A stretch of DNA of 64,000 nt from Triticum aestivum (taxonomy: Eukaryota > Streptophyta > Magnoliopsida > Poales > Poaceae), in NCBI RefSeq assembly GCF_018294505.1, contig NC_057800.1, forward strand, positions 171,549,703 to 171,613,702, read 5' to 3'. Both the position numbers and the translations under genes were made by a program. Of this stretch, positions 1 through 10,933 are shown piece by piece. How positions within the stretch are numbered: the stretch's first letter is position 1; every line of letters starts with the position of its first letter. The notes beneath the pieces are model-generated. The model was given only the letters and a program-made list of their open reading frames with translations, searched no databases and was not told the DNA's origin.

Positions 1-792
1 CCGCTTCCAGTGACCAGTCTGTTTGCAGTAGAAGCACTCAGTTTCAGGCTTAGGACCAGACTTGGGTTTCTTCTCTTGAGCAGCAACTTGTTTGCCGTTC
101 TTCTTGAAGTTCCCCTTCTTCTTCCCTTTACCCTTTTTCTTGAAACTAGTGGTCTTGTTGACCATCAACACTTGATGCTCCTTTTTGATTTCTACCTCTG
201 CAACCTTTAGCATTGCGAAGAGCTCGGGAATTGTCTTATCCATCCCTTGCATATTATAGTTTATCACGAAGCTTTTGTAGCTTAGTGGCAGTGATTGAAG
301 AACTCAGTCAATGACACTATCAACAGGAATATTAACTCCCAGTTGAGTCAAGTGATTATGATACCCAGACATTTTGAGTATATGTTCACTGATAGAACTA
401 TTCTCCTCCATCTTACAACTATAGAACTTATTGGAGACTTCATATCTCTCAATCCGGGCATTTGCTTGAAATATTAACTTCAACTCCTGGAACATCTCAT
501 ATGCTCCATGACGTTCGAAACGTCGTTGAAGTCCCGGTTCTAAGCCGTAAAGCATGGCACACTAAAATATCGAGTAGTCATCAGCTTTACTCTGCCAAAC
601 GTTCTTAACGTTGTTAGTAGCATCTGCAGCAGGCCTGGCACCCAGCGGTGCTTCCAGGACATAATTCTTCTATGCAGCAATGAGGATAATCCTCAAGTTA
701 CGGACCCACTCCGTGTAATTGCTACCATCATCTTTCAACTTTGCTTTCTCAAGGAATGCATTAAAATTCAACGGAACAACAACATGAGCTAT
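1..792 (-). pseudogene. gag: E1 gag pseudogene (copia capsid/nucleocapsid)
   Basis: Gag forms the virus-like particle and the nucleocapsid packages the element RNA. The reading frame runs from 792 down to 1 and shows the copia gag order: an N-terminal part with KNYVL and a central part with LQRRFERHGAYEMFQELK. The start of a CCHC zinc knuckle (CFYCKQTGHWKR) lies at the left edge. The gene is dead. The start codon, placed by alignment to the intact ATG of E3 at 12154, reads ATA at 790-792. In-frame stops lie at 670-672 (CAG to TAG relative to E3), 562-564 and 304-306. The C-terminus and pol are outside the window. Confidence 0.85.
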
Positions 793-2007
793 CTATCTAC
801 AATCAACATAAACAAGCAAAAAACTATCAGGTACTAAGTTCATGATAAATTTAAGTTCAACTAATCATATTACTTAAGAACTCCCACTTAGACAGACATC
901 TCTCTAATTCTCTAAGTGATCACGTGATCCAAATCAACCAAACCATGTCCGATCATCACGTGAGATGGAGTAGTTTCAATGGTGAACATCACTATGTTGA
1001 TCATATCTACTATATGATTCATGCTCGACCTTTCGGTCTCAGTGTTCCGAGGCCATATCTGCATATGCTAGGCTCATCAAGTTTAACCTGAGTATTCCGC
1101 GTGTGCAACTGTTTTGCACCCGTTGTATTTGAACGTAGAGCCTATCACACCCGATCATCACGTGGTGTCTCAGCACGAAGAACTTCGCAACGGTGCATAC
1201 TTAGGGAGAACACTTATACCTTGATAATTTAGTGAGAGATCATCTTATAATGCTACCATCAATCAAAGCAAGATAAGATGCATAAAAGATAAACATCACA
1301 TGCAATCAATATAAGTGATATGATATGGCCATCATCTTGTGCTTGTGATCTTCATCTCCGAAGCACCGTCATGATCAGCATTGTCACCCGCGCGACACTT
1401 TGATCTCCATCGTAGCATCGTTGTCGTCTCGCCAACTTATGCTTCTACGACTATCGCTACCGCTTAGTGATAAAGTAAAGCATTACAGGGCGGTTGTATT
1501 GCATACAATAAAGCGACAACCATATGGCTCCTGCCAGTTGTCAATAACTCGGTTACAAAACATGATCATCTCATACAATAAAATATAGCATTATGCCTTG
1601 ACCATATCACATCACAACATGCCCTGCAAAAACAAGTTAGACGTCCTCTACTTTGTTGTTGCAAGTTTTACGTGGCTGCTACGGGCTGAGCAAGAACCGT
1701 TCTTACCTACGCATCAAAACCACAACTATAGTTCATCAAGTTGGTGATGTTTTAACCTTCTCAAGGACTGAGTGTAGCCACACTCGGTTCAACTAAAGTT
1801 GGAGAAACTGACACCCGCCAGCCACCTGTGTGCAAAGCACGTCGGTAGAACCAGTATCGCGCAAGCGTACGCGTAATGTCGGTCTTGTCCGCTTCATCCA
1901 ACAATACCGCCGAGCCAAAGTATGACATGCTGGTAAGCAGTATGACTTGTATCGCCCACAACTCACTTGTGTTCTACTCGTGCATATAACATCTACGCAT
2001 AAACCTG
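793..2007 (-). other. E1 untranslated leader between primer site and gag
   Basis: About 1.2 kb without a credible gene. It matches the E2 leader (8664-9875) directly and the E3 leader (10934-12153) in inverted orientation, all in the same order. Short open stretches here are not conserved as proteins among the three copies. Long leaders are usual in Angela/BARE elements, where packaging and dimerisation signals are thought to lie. Confidence 0.75.
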
Positions 2008-2019
2008 GCTCTGATACCA
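2008..2019 (-). other. E1 primer binding site, initiator tRNA-Met type
   Basis: On the minus strand it reads TGGTATCAGAGC, one base inside the LTR end, the standard copia site complementary to the 3' end of initiator tRNA-Met. It fixes the LTR boundary at 2021 and the element's direction. E2 and E3 carry a two-base variant of it. Confidence 0.9.
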
Positions 2020-2020
2020 C

Positions 2021-3079
2021 TGTTGGGGAACGTAGTAATTTCAAAAAAAATCCAACGCACACGCAAGATCATGGTGATGCATAGCAACGAGAGGGGAGAG
2101 TGTGTCCATGTACCCTTGTAGACCGAAAGTAGAAGCGTTAGCACAACGTGGTTGATGTAGTCGGACGTCTTCACGATCCAACCGATCAAGCACCGAACGC
2201 ACGGCACCTCTGAGTTCTGCACACGTTCAACTCGATGACGTCCCTCGAACTCTAATCTAGCCGAGCTTTGAGGGAGAGTTCCGTCAGCACGACGGCGTGG
2301 CGACGATGATGACGTTCTACTGACGCAGGGCTTCGCCTAAGCACCGCTACGATATGATCGAGGTGGATTACGGTGGAGGGTGGCACCGCACACGGCTAAA
2401 AGCTCTAAGAGATCAATTGTTGTGTCTATGGGGTGCCCCCCTCCTCCGTATATAAAGGGGGGAGGAGGAGGGGGCCGGCTAAGAGGAGGAGGCGTGCCCA
2501 AGGGGGGCAATCCTACTCCAAGTAGGTTTTGCCCCCCTTTCCTATTCCAACTAGGAGAAGGGGGAAGGAGGAGGTGGAGAGAAGGAAGGAGAAGGGGGGC
2601 CCCCACCCCCTTCCCTTTCCCAATTCGGATTGGGGCAAGGGGGGCCGCGCGCCACCTCCTGCTGCCTCTCCTCTTCCACCACTTTGGGCCCATGAAGCCC
2701 AATAACCCCCGGGGGGTTCCGGTAACCCCCCGGTACTCCGGTATATATCCGATAACCCCCGGAACCATTCCGGTGTCCGAATATAGTTGTCCAATATATC
2801 AATCTTCATGTCTCGACCATTTCGAGACTCCTCGTCATGTCCGTGATCACATCCGGGACTCTAAACTACCTTCGGTACATCAAAACACATAACTCATAAA
2901 TTAACCGTCATTGAACTTTAAGCGTGCGGACCCTACGGGTTCGAGAACTATGTAGACATGATCGAGACACGTCTCCCGTCAATAACCAATAGCGGAACCT
3001 GGATGCTCATATTGGCTCCTACATATTCTACGAAGATCTTTATCGGTCAAACCGCATAACAACGTACGGTGCTCCCTTT
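2021..3079 (-). repeat. E1 5' LTR, incomplete (cut by E2)
   Basis: On the minus strand the LTR ends CGTTCCCCAACA at 2021. A TATA-like sequence (cttTATATAcgg) lies near 2447-2460. It matches the E8 LTR from base 1 until 3079, where the E2 LTR begins after ctcccttt. About 660 bp of the normal 1.72-1.74 kb, including the TGAAGGAAATATG start, are missing. The rest would be expected beyond the far end of E2, but that end has been lost. Confidence 0.85.
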
Positions 3080-4797
3080 TGTTGGGTTTCGTAGTAATTT
3101 CAAAAAATTTCCTACGCACACGCAAGATCATGGTGATGTATAGCAACGAGAGGGGGAGAGTGTGATCTACGTACCCTTGTAGATCGACAACGGAAGCGTT
3201 AACTTGGTTGATGTAGTCGTACGTCTCCACGGCCTGACCGATCAAGCACCGAAACTACAGCACCTCCGAGTTCTAGCACACGTTCAGCTCGATGACGATC
3301 CCCGGACTCCGGTCCAGCAAAGTGTCGGGGAAGAGTTCCGTCAGCACGATGGCATGGTGACGATCTTGATGTTCTACTGTCGCAGGGCTTCGCCTAAGCA
3401 CCGCTACAATATTATCGAGGACTATGGTGAAAGGGGGCACCGCACACGGCTAAGAATATGATCACGTGGATCAACTTGTGTGTCAAGGGGTGCCCCCTGC
3501 CCCCGTATATAAAGGATCAAGGGGAGGAGGCCGGCCGGCCTCTATGGCGCGCCAAGGAGGAGTCCTCCTCCTAGTAGGAGTAGGACTCCTACTAGGAGGG
3601 GGAAATAAGTGGGGAGGGAGAGGGAAAGGGGGGCGCCGCCCCCCCCCCCTCTCCTAGTCCAATTCGGACCAGGGGGGAGGAGGCGCGCGGCCCACCTTTG
3701 GCTGCCCCTCTCTCTCTCCACTAAGGCCCATATGGCCCATTACTTCTCCCGGGGGGTTCCGGTAACCCTCCGGCTCTCCGGTTTTCTCTGAAATCACCCG
3801 GAACACTTCCGGTGTCCGAATATAGCCGTCCAATATATCAATCTTTATGTCTCGACCATTTCGAGACTCCTCGTCATGTCCGTGATCACATCCGAGACTC
3901 CGAACTAACTTCGGTACATCAAAACTCATAAACTCATAATATAACTGTCATCGAAACCTTAAGCGTGCGGACCCTACGGGTTCGGGAACAATGTAGACAT
4001 GACCGAGACACGTCTCCGGTAAATAACCAATAGCAGAACCTGGATGCTCATATTGGCTCCTACATATTCTATGAAGATCTTTATCGGTCAGACCGCATAA
4101 CAGCATACGTTGTTCCCTTTGTCATCGGTATGTTACTTGCCCGAGATTCGATCGTCGGTATCCCATACCTAGTTCAATCTCGTTACCGGCAAGTCTCTTT
4201 ACTCGTTCCGTAATACATCATCTCACAACTAACTCATTAGTTGCAATGCTTGCAAGGCTTATGTGATGTGTATTACTGAGAGGGCCCAGAGATACCTCTC
4301 CGACAATCGGAGTGACAAATCCTAATCTCGAAATACGCCAACCCTACATGTACCTTTGGAGACACCTGTAGAGCACCTTTATAATCACCCATTTACGTTG
4401 TGACATTTGGTAGCACACAAAGTGTTCCTCCGGCAAACGGGAGTTGCATAATCTCATAGTCATAGGAACATGTATAAGTCATGAAGAAAGCAATAGCAAC
4501 ATACTAAACAATCAGGTGCTAAGCTAATGGAATGGGTCATGTCAATCAGATCATTCACCTAATGATGTGATCCCGTTAATCAAATAACAACTCTTTGTTC
4601 ATGGTTAGGAAACATAACCATCTTTGATCAATGAGCTAGTCAAGTAGAGGCATACTAGTGACACTCTGTTTGTCTATGTATTCACACATGTATTATGTTT
4701 CCGGTTAATACAATTCTAGCATGAATAATAAACATTTATCATGATATAAGGAAATAAATAATAACTTTATTATTGCCTCTAGGGCATATTTCCTTCA
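3080..4797 (-). repeat. E2 3' LTR (1718 bp)
   Basis: On the minus strand it runs from TGAAGGAAATATGCCC at 4797 to CGAAACCCAACA at 3080. It contains a TATA-like cctTTATATAcggg around 3501-3513. It is the only complete LTR of E2. Open frames within it on either strand are by-products of the GC-rich promoter region. Confidence 0.9.
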
Positions 4798-4810
4798 GTC
4801 TCCCACTTGC
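4798..4810 (-). other. E2 polypurine tract
   Basis: On the minus strand it reads gcaagtgggagac directly before the LTR start TGAAGG. It is the plus-strand primer of reverse transcription. The same sequence precedes the 3' LTR of E3 at 33971-33983 and, with one change, that of E8. Confidence 0.85.
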
Positions 4811-4826
4811 ACTAGAGTCAATAATC

Positions 4827-4974
4827 TAGTTCACATCGCCATGTGATCTAACATCGATAGTTCACATCTTTATGTGGTTAACACCCATAGTTCACATCGA
4901 TATGTGACCAACACCCAAAGGGTTTACTAGAGTCAATAATCTAGTTCACATTGCTATGTGATTAACACCCAAAG
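4827..4974 (-). repeat. 30-bp tandem repeats next to the E2 polypurine tract
   Basis: Four diverged copies of a roughly 30-bp unit beginning tagttcacat and ending near taacaccc start at 4827, 4858, 4888 and 4942. The third and fourth are separated by a second copy of the 16-bp stretch actagagtcaataatc, first seen at 4811-4826. The array lies between the RNase H remnant and the polypurine tract. E3 and E8 lack the expansion. Confidence 0.8.
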
Positions 4975-4999
4975 AGTACTAAGGTGTGATCATGTTTTG

Positions 5000-7858
5000 C
5001 CTGTGAGAGAAGTTTAGTCAACGGGTCTGCCATATTCAGATCCATAAGTATTTTGCAATTTTCTATGTCTACAATGCTCTGCACGGAGCTACTTCAGCTA
5101 ATTGCTCCCACTTTCAATATGTATCCATATGAAGACTAAGAGTCATCCGGATTAGTGCCAAAACTTGTATCAACGTAACCCTTTTACGACGAACCTTTTG
5201 TCACCTCCATAATCGAGAAACATATCCTTATTCCACTAAGGATAACTTTGACCGTTGTCCAGTGATCTACTTCTAGATCACTATTGTACTCCCTTGACAA
5301 AATCAGTGTAGGGTATACAATAGGTCTGGTACACAGCATGGCATACTTTATAGAACCTACGGCCAAGGCATAGGGAATGAGTTTCACTCTCATTCTATTT
5401 TCTGCCGTGGTCGGGCTTTGAGTCTTACTCAATTTCACACCTTGTAACACAGGCAAGAATTCTTTCTTTGACTGTTCCATTTTGAACTACTTCAAAATCT
5501 TGTCAAGGTATGTACTCATTGAAAAAACTTATCAAGCGTCTTGATCTATCTCTATAGATTTTGATGCTTAATATGTAAGCAGCTTCACCGAGGTCTTTCT
5601 TTGAAAAACTTCTTTAAAAACACTCCTTTATGCCTTGCAGAATAATTCTACATTATTTCTGATCAACAATATGTCATACACATACACTTATCAGAAATGC
5701 TGTAGTGCTCCCACTCACTTTCTTGTAAATACAGGCTTCACCGCAAGTCTGCATAAAACTATATGCTTTGATCAACTCATCAAAGCGTATATTCCAACTC
5801 CGAGATGCTTGCACCAGTCCATAGATGGATCGCTGGAGCTTGCATATTTTGTTAGCACCTTTAGGATTGACAAAACCTTCCGGTTGCATCATATACAACT
5901 CTTCTTTAAATCCATTAAGGAATGTAGTTTTGTTTATCCATTTGCCAGATTTCATAAAAATGCGGCAATTGCTAACATGATTTGGACAGACTTAAGCATT
6001 GCTACGAGTGAGAAAATTTCATCGTAGTCAACACCTTGAACTTTGTCAAAAACCTTTTTCGACAAGTCTAGCTTTGTAGATAGTAACACTACTATCAGCG
6101 TCCGTCTTCCTCTTGAAGATCCATTTATTTTCTATGGCTTGTCGATCATCGGGCAAATCCATCAAAGTCCATACTTTGTTCTCATACATGGATCATATCT
6201 TAGATTTCATGGCCTCAAACCATTTCGCGGAATCTGGGCTCATCATCGCTTCCTCATAGTTCGCAAGTTCGTCATGGTCTAGTAACATGACTTCCAGAAC
6301 AGGATTACCATACCACTCTGGTGCGGATCTCACTCTGGTTTACCTACGAGATTCAATAGTAACTTGATCTGAAGTTACATGATCATCATCATTAGCTTCC
6401 TCACTAATTGGTGTAGTAGTCACAAGAATAGATTTCTGTGATGAACTACTTTCCAATAAGGGAGAAGGTACAATTACCTTATCAAGTTTTCTACTTTCCT
6501 CCCACTCACTTATTTCGAGAGAAACTCCTTCTCTAGAAAGGATCCATTCTTAGCAATGAATGTCTTGCCTTCGGATCTGTGATAGAAGGTGTACCCAACA
6601 GTCTCCTTTGGGTATCCTATGAAGACATATTTCTCCGATTTGGGTTTGAGCTTATCAGGATGAAACTTTTTTCACATAAGCATCACAACCCAAAACTTTA
6701 AGAAATGACAACTTTGGTTTCTTGCCAAACCATAATTCAGATTGTGTCGTCTCAATGGATTTAGATGGTGCCCTTTTAACGTGAATGCAGTTGTCTCTAA
6801 TGCATAACCCCAAAACGATAGTGGTAGATCGGTAAGGGACATCATAGGTTGCACTATATCCAATAAAGTACGATTATGACGATCACACACACCATTATGC
6901 TGTGGTGTTCCAGGTGGCATGAGTTTGTGAAACTATTCCACAATGTTTTAATTGAAGACCAAACTCGTAACTCAAATATTTGTCTCCGTGATCAGATCGT
7001 AGAAACCTTTTCTTTTCTTGTCACGATGATTTTCCACTTCACCCTGAAATTATTTGAACTTTTCAAATGTTTCAGACTTATGTTTCATCAAGTAGATATA
7101 CTCATATCTGCTCAAATCATCTGTGAAGATCAGAAAATAATGATACCTGTCGCGAGCCTCAATATTCATCGGACCACATACATCAGTATGTATGATTTCC
7201 AACAAATCTGTTGCTCGCTCCATTGTTCCGAAGAACGGAGTCTTGGTCATCTTGCCCATGAGGCATGGTTCGCAAGCATCAACTGATTCATAATCAAGTG
7301 ATTCCAAAAGCCCATCAGTATGGAGTTTCTTCATGCGCTTTACACCAATATGACCTAAACGGCAGTGCCACAAATAAGTTGCACTATCATTATTAACTTT
7401 GCATCTTTTGGTTTCAATATTATGATTATGTGTATCACTACGATCGAGATCCAATGAACTATTTTCATTGGGTGTGTAACCATATGAGGTTTTATTCATG
7501 TAAACAGAACAACAATTTATTCTCTTACTTAAATGAATAACCGTATTACAATAAACATGATCAAATCATATTTATGCTCAACGCAAACACCAAATAACAC
7601 TTATTTAGGTTCAACATTAATCCCGAAAGTATAGGGAGTGTGCGATGATGATCATATCAATCTTGGAACCACTTCCAATACACATCGTCACTTCGCCCTT
7701 AACTAGTCTCTATTTATTCTGCAACTCCCGTTGCGAGTTACTAATCTTAGCAACTGAACTAGTATCAAATATTGAGGGGTTGCTATAGTAAAGTATACAT
7801 CAATAATATGTATATCAAATATACTTATGTTCACTTTGCCATCCTTCTTATCCGCCAA
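5000..7858 (-). pseudogene. pol: E2 pol pseudogene (protease, integrase, RT, RNase H)
   Basis: From right to left on the minus strand: a protease remnant near 7740-7800 with FDT, then the integrase N-terminal zinc region with HCRLGHIGVKRMKKLH (7050-7499). A broken integrase core follows (6672-6920; NGVCDRHNRTLLDIVQ, in which the catalytic Glu position reads Asp). RT pieces come next (5674-5955; KEELYMMQPEGF, QRSIYGLVQASRSW). Last is the RT/RNase H joint (5184-5480; YAMLCTRP). Frameshifts and stops separate these blocks. Most of RNase H is missing, leaving only traces of the ADPLTK end near 5020-5040. No product can be made. Confidence 0.85.
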
Positions 7859-8663
7859 TCACTTGGGGTAGTTCCGCTTCCAGTGACCAGTCCCTTTGCA
7901 GCAGAAGCACTTAGTCTCAGGCTTAGGACCAGACTTGGGCTTCTTCACTTGAGTAGCAACTTGCTTGCTGTTCTTCTTGAAGTTCCCCTTTTTTTCCTTT
8001 GCCCTTTTCTTGAAACTAGTGATCTTGTCAACCATCAACACTTGATGCTCTTTCTTGATTTCTACCTTCATCGATTTCATCATGAAGAGCTTGGGAATCG
8101 TTTTCGTCATCCCTTGCATACTATAGTTCATCACGAAGTTCTACTAACTTGGTGATGGTGACTAGAGAATTCTTTCAATCACTATCTTATCTGGAAGATT
8201 AACTCCCACTTGATTCAAGCGATTGTAGTACCCAGACAATCTGAGCACATGCTCACTAGTTGAGCGATTCTCCTCCATCTTTTAGCTATAGAACTTGTTG
8301 GAGACTTCATATCTCTCAACTCGGGTATTTGCTTGAAATATTAACTTCAACTCCTGGAACATCTCATATGCTCCATGACGTTCAAAACGTCTTTGAAGTC
8401 CCGATTCTAAGCCATTAAGCATGGTGCACTAAACTATCAAGTAGTCATCATATTGAGCTAGCCAAACGTTCATAACGTCTGTATCTGCTCCTGCAATAGG
8501 TCTGTCACCTAGCGGTGCATCAAGGACATAATTCTTCTGTGCAGCAATGAGGATAAACCTCAGATCACGGATCCAATCCGCATCATTGCTACTAACATCT
8601 TTCAACACAATTTTCTCTAGGAACATATCAAAATAAACACAGGGAAGCAACAACGCGAGCTAT
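7859..8663 (-). pseudogene. gag: E2 gag pseudogene with broken zinc knuckle
   Basis: It is the copia gag, homologous to the E1 and E3 copies. The position of the initiator reads ATA at 8661-8663, as in E1. A frameshift follows within the first dozen codons. The N-terminal block (8429-8653) keeps IAAQKNYVLDAPLGDRP and ends at a stop near 8429. The C-terminal block (7859-8134) ends in CFCCKGTGHWKRNYPK, where the last zinc ligand of the CCHC knuckle is Tyr (TGC to TAC). The protein would not bind RNA normally even if made. Confidence 0.85.
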
Positions 8664-9875
8664 TGATCTACAACATAATTTGCAAAATACTACCAGGACT
8701 AAGTTCATGATAAATTTAAGTTCAATTAATCATAATACTTCAGAACTCCCACTTAGATAGACATCCCTCTAATCCTCTAAGTGATTACGTGATCCAAATC
8801 AACTAAACCCTGTCCGATCATCATGTGAGATGGAGTAGTTTCATTGGTGAACATCACTATGTTGATCATATCTTCTATATGATTCACGCTCGACCTTTCG
8901 GTCTCCGTGTTCCGAGGCCATATCTGTATATGCTTGGCTCATCAAGTATAACCTGAGTATTCCGCGTGTGCAACTGTTTTGCACCCGTTGTATTTGAACG
9001 TAGAGCCTATCACACCCGATCATCACGTGGTGTCTCAGCACAAAGAACTTCCGCAATGGTGCATACTCAGGGAGAACACTTCTTGATAATTAGTGAGAGA
9101 TCATCTTATAATGCTACCGTCAATCAAAGCAAGATAAGATGCATAAAAGATAAACATCACATGCAATCAATATAAGTGATATGATATGGCCATCATCATC
9201 TTGTGCTTGTGATCTCCATCTTCGAAGCACCGTCGTGATCACCATCGTCACCGGCGCGACACCTTGATCTCCATCTTAGCATCGTTGTCGTCTCGCCAAC
9301 CTTATGCTTCCACGACTATCGCTACCGCTTAGTGATAAAGTAAAGCATTACAGCGCGATTGCATTGCATACAATAAAGCGACAACCATATGGCTCCTGCG
9401 AGTTGCCGATAACTCGGTTACAAAACATGATCATCTCATACAATAAAATTTAGCAGCATGTCTTGACCATATCACATCACAACATGCCCTGCAAAAACAA
9501 GTTAGACGTCCTCTACTTTGTTGTTGCAAGTTTTGCGTGGCTGCTACGGGCTTAAGCAAGAACCAATCTTACCTATGCATCAAAACCACAATGATAGTTT
9601 GTCAAGTTGGTGCTGTTTTAACCTTCGCAAGGACCGGGCGTAGCCACACTCGGTTCAACTAAAGTTGGAGAAACTGTCACCCGCAAGCCACCTATGTGCA
9701 AACCACGTCGGGAGAACCGGTCTCGCGTAAGCGTACGCGTAATGTCGGTCCGGGCCGCTTCATCCAACAATACCGCCGAACCAAAGTATGACATGCTGGT
9801 AAGCAGTATGACTTATATCGCCCACAACTCACTTGTGTTCTACTCGTGCATATAACATCAACACATAAAACCTAG
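8664..9875 (-). other. E2 untranslated leader
   Basis: About 1.2 kb with no gene. It is a direct repeat of 793-2007 in E1 and an inverted repeat of 10934-12153 in E3. With gag and the LTR end it forms the left arm of the E2/E3 inverted repeat. Confidence 0.75.
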
Positions 9876-9887
9876 GCTCGGATGCCA
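9876..9887 (-). other. E2 primer binding site, variant
   Basis: On the minus strand it reads TGGCATCCGAGC, one base from the LTR. It differs from the normal initiator-tRNA-Met site TGGTATCAGAGC at two positions. E3 has the identical variant at 10922-10933. Confidence 0.85.
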
Positions 9888-9888
9888 C

Positions 9889-10777
9889 TGTTGGGTTTCG
9901 TAGTAATTTCAAAAAATTTCCTATGCACACGCAAGATCATGGTGATGTATAGCAACGAGAGGGGGAGAGTATGATCTACGTACCCTTGTAGATCGACAAC
10001 GGAAGTGTTAACTTGGTTGATGTAGTCGTGCGTCTCCACGGCCCGACCGATCAAGCACCGAAACTACGGCACCTCCGAGTTCTAGCACACGTTCAGCTCG
10101 ATGACGATTCCCGGACTCCGATCCAGCAAAGTGTCGGGGAAGAGTTCCGTTAGCACGACGGCGTGGTGACGATCTTGATGTTCTACTGTCGCAGGGCTTC
10201 GCCTAAGCACCGCTACAATATTATCGAGGACTATGGTGGAAGGGGCACCGCACACAGCTAAGAATATGATCATGTGGATCAACTTGTGTGTCAAGGGGTT
10301 CCCCCTGCCCCCGTATATAAAGGATCAAGGGGAGGAGGCCGGCCGGCCTCTATGGCGCGCCAAGGAGGAGTCCTCCTCCTAGTAGGAGTAGGAGTCCTAC
10401 TAGGAGGGGGAAAGAAGTGGGGAGGGAGAGGGAAAGGGGGGCGCTGCCCCCCCCCTTTCCTAGTCCAATTCGGACCAAGGGGGAGGAGGCACGCGGCCCA
10501 CCTTTGGCTGCCCCTCTCTCTCTCTCCACTAAGGCCCATATGGCCCATTACTTCTCCCGGGGGGTTCCGGTAACCCTCCGGCTCTCTGGTTTTCTCCGAA
10601 ATCACCCGGAACACTTCCGCTGTCCGAATATAGCCGTCCAATATATCAATCTTTATGTCTCGACCATTTCGAGACTCCTCTTCATGTCCGTGATCACATC
10701 CGGGACTCCGAACTAACTTTGGTACATCAAAACTCATAAACTCATAATATAACTGTCATCAAAACCTTAAGCGTGCG
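9889..10777 (-). repeat. E2 5' LTR, truncated
   Basis: It starts TGTTGGGTTTCG and follows the 3' LTR to ccttaagcgtgcg at 10777, where the 3' LTR would go on with gaccctacggg. Instead, plus-strand LTR sequence of E3 begins. About 830 bp are lost, including the outer end and target duplication. TATA-like sequence lies near 10313-10321. Confidence 0.85.
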
Positions 10778-10920
10778 ACTACATCAACGGCGTTGTCATA
10801 ACGCTTCCGCTTAGGGTCTACGAGGGTACGTAGACGATACTCTCCCCTCTCGTTGTTATGCATCACCATGATCTTGCGTGTGTGTAGGATTTTTTTTTGA
10901 AATTACTGCGTTCCCCAAAA
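10778..10920 (+). repeat. E3 5' LTR stub (last 143 bp)
   Basis: It matches only the inner end of an Angela LTR, from actacatcaac to GTTCCCCAAAA (normal end CCAACA, here AA). Promoter and polyadenylation regions are gone, so E3 has no promoter of its own here. The start is a head-to-head joint with the E2 LTR over short shared sequence (gcg/gact). Confidence 0.85.
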
Positions 10921-10921
10921 G

Positions 10922-10933
10922 TGGCATCCGAGC
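10922..10933 (+). other. E3 primer binding site, variant
   Basis: TGGCATCCGAGC, two bases after the LTR stub; identical to the E2 variant and different from E1 (TGGTATCAGAGC). Confidence 0.85.

Larger units (their letters stand above)
1..3079 (-). mobile_element. E1: Angela/BARE-type Ty1-copia retrotransposon, 5' part
   Basis: Reading on the minus strand from right to left, this holds part of a 5' LTR (2021-3079), a primer site for initiator tRNA-Met, an untranslated leader and the gag gene. The polymerase part lies off the left edge. The LTR is cut at 3079 by E2. Gag, leader and LTR are close relatives of the matching parts of E2, E3 and E8. Calling it Angela/BARE/WIS is recognition of the LTR and gag, not the result of a search. 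Confidence 0.85.
3080..10777 (-). mobile_element. E2: Angela/BARE-type copia, nearly complete, decayed
   Basis: It has a complete 3' LTR at 3080-4797, a polypurine tract, RNase H/RT, integrase, protease and gag remnants on the minus strand, then leader, primer site and a truncated 5' LTR (9889-10777). Both LTRs share the diagnostic inner end TGTTGGGTTTCG, unlike E1 and E8 (TGTTGGGGAACG), so they belong to one element. It was inserted into the E1 LTR with left flank CCTTT. The matching right flank is gone because the 5' LTR ends in a head-to-head junction with E3. Confidence 0.85.

Noticed and set aside
2337..2892. Gly/Pro-rich open frames on both strands in copia LTRs (also 10274-10737, 51044-51749)
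   Set aside because: They come from GC-rich low-complexity LTR sequence and overlap each other on opposite strands.
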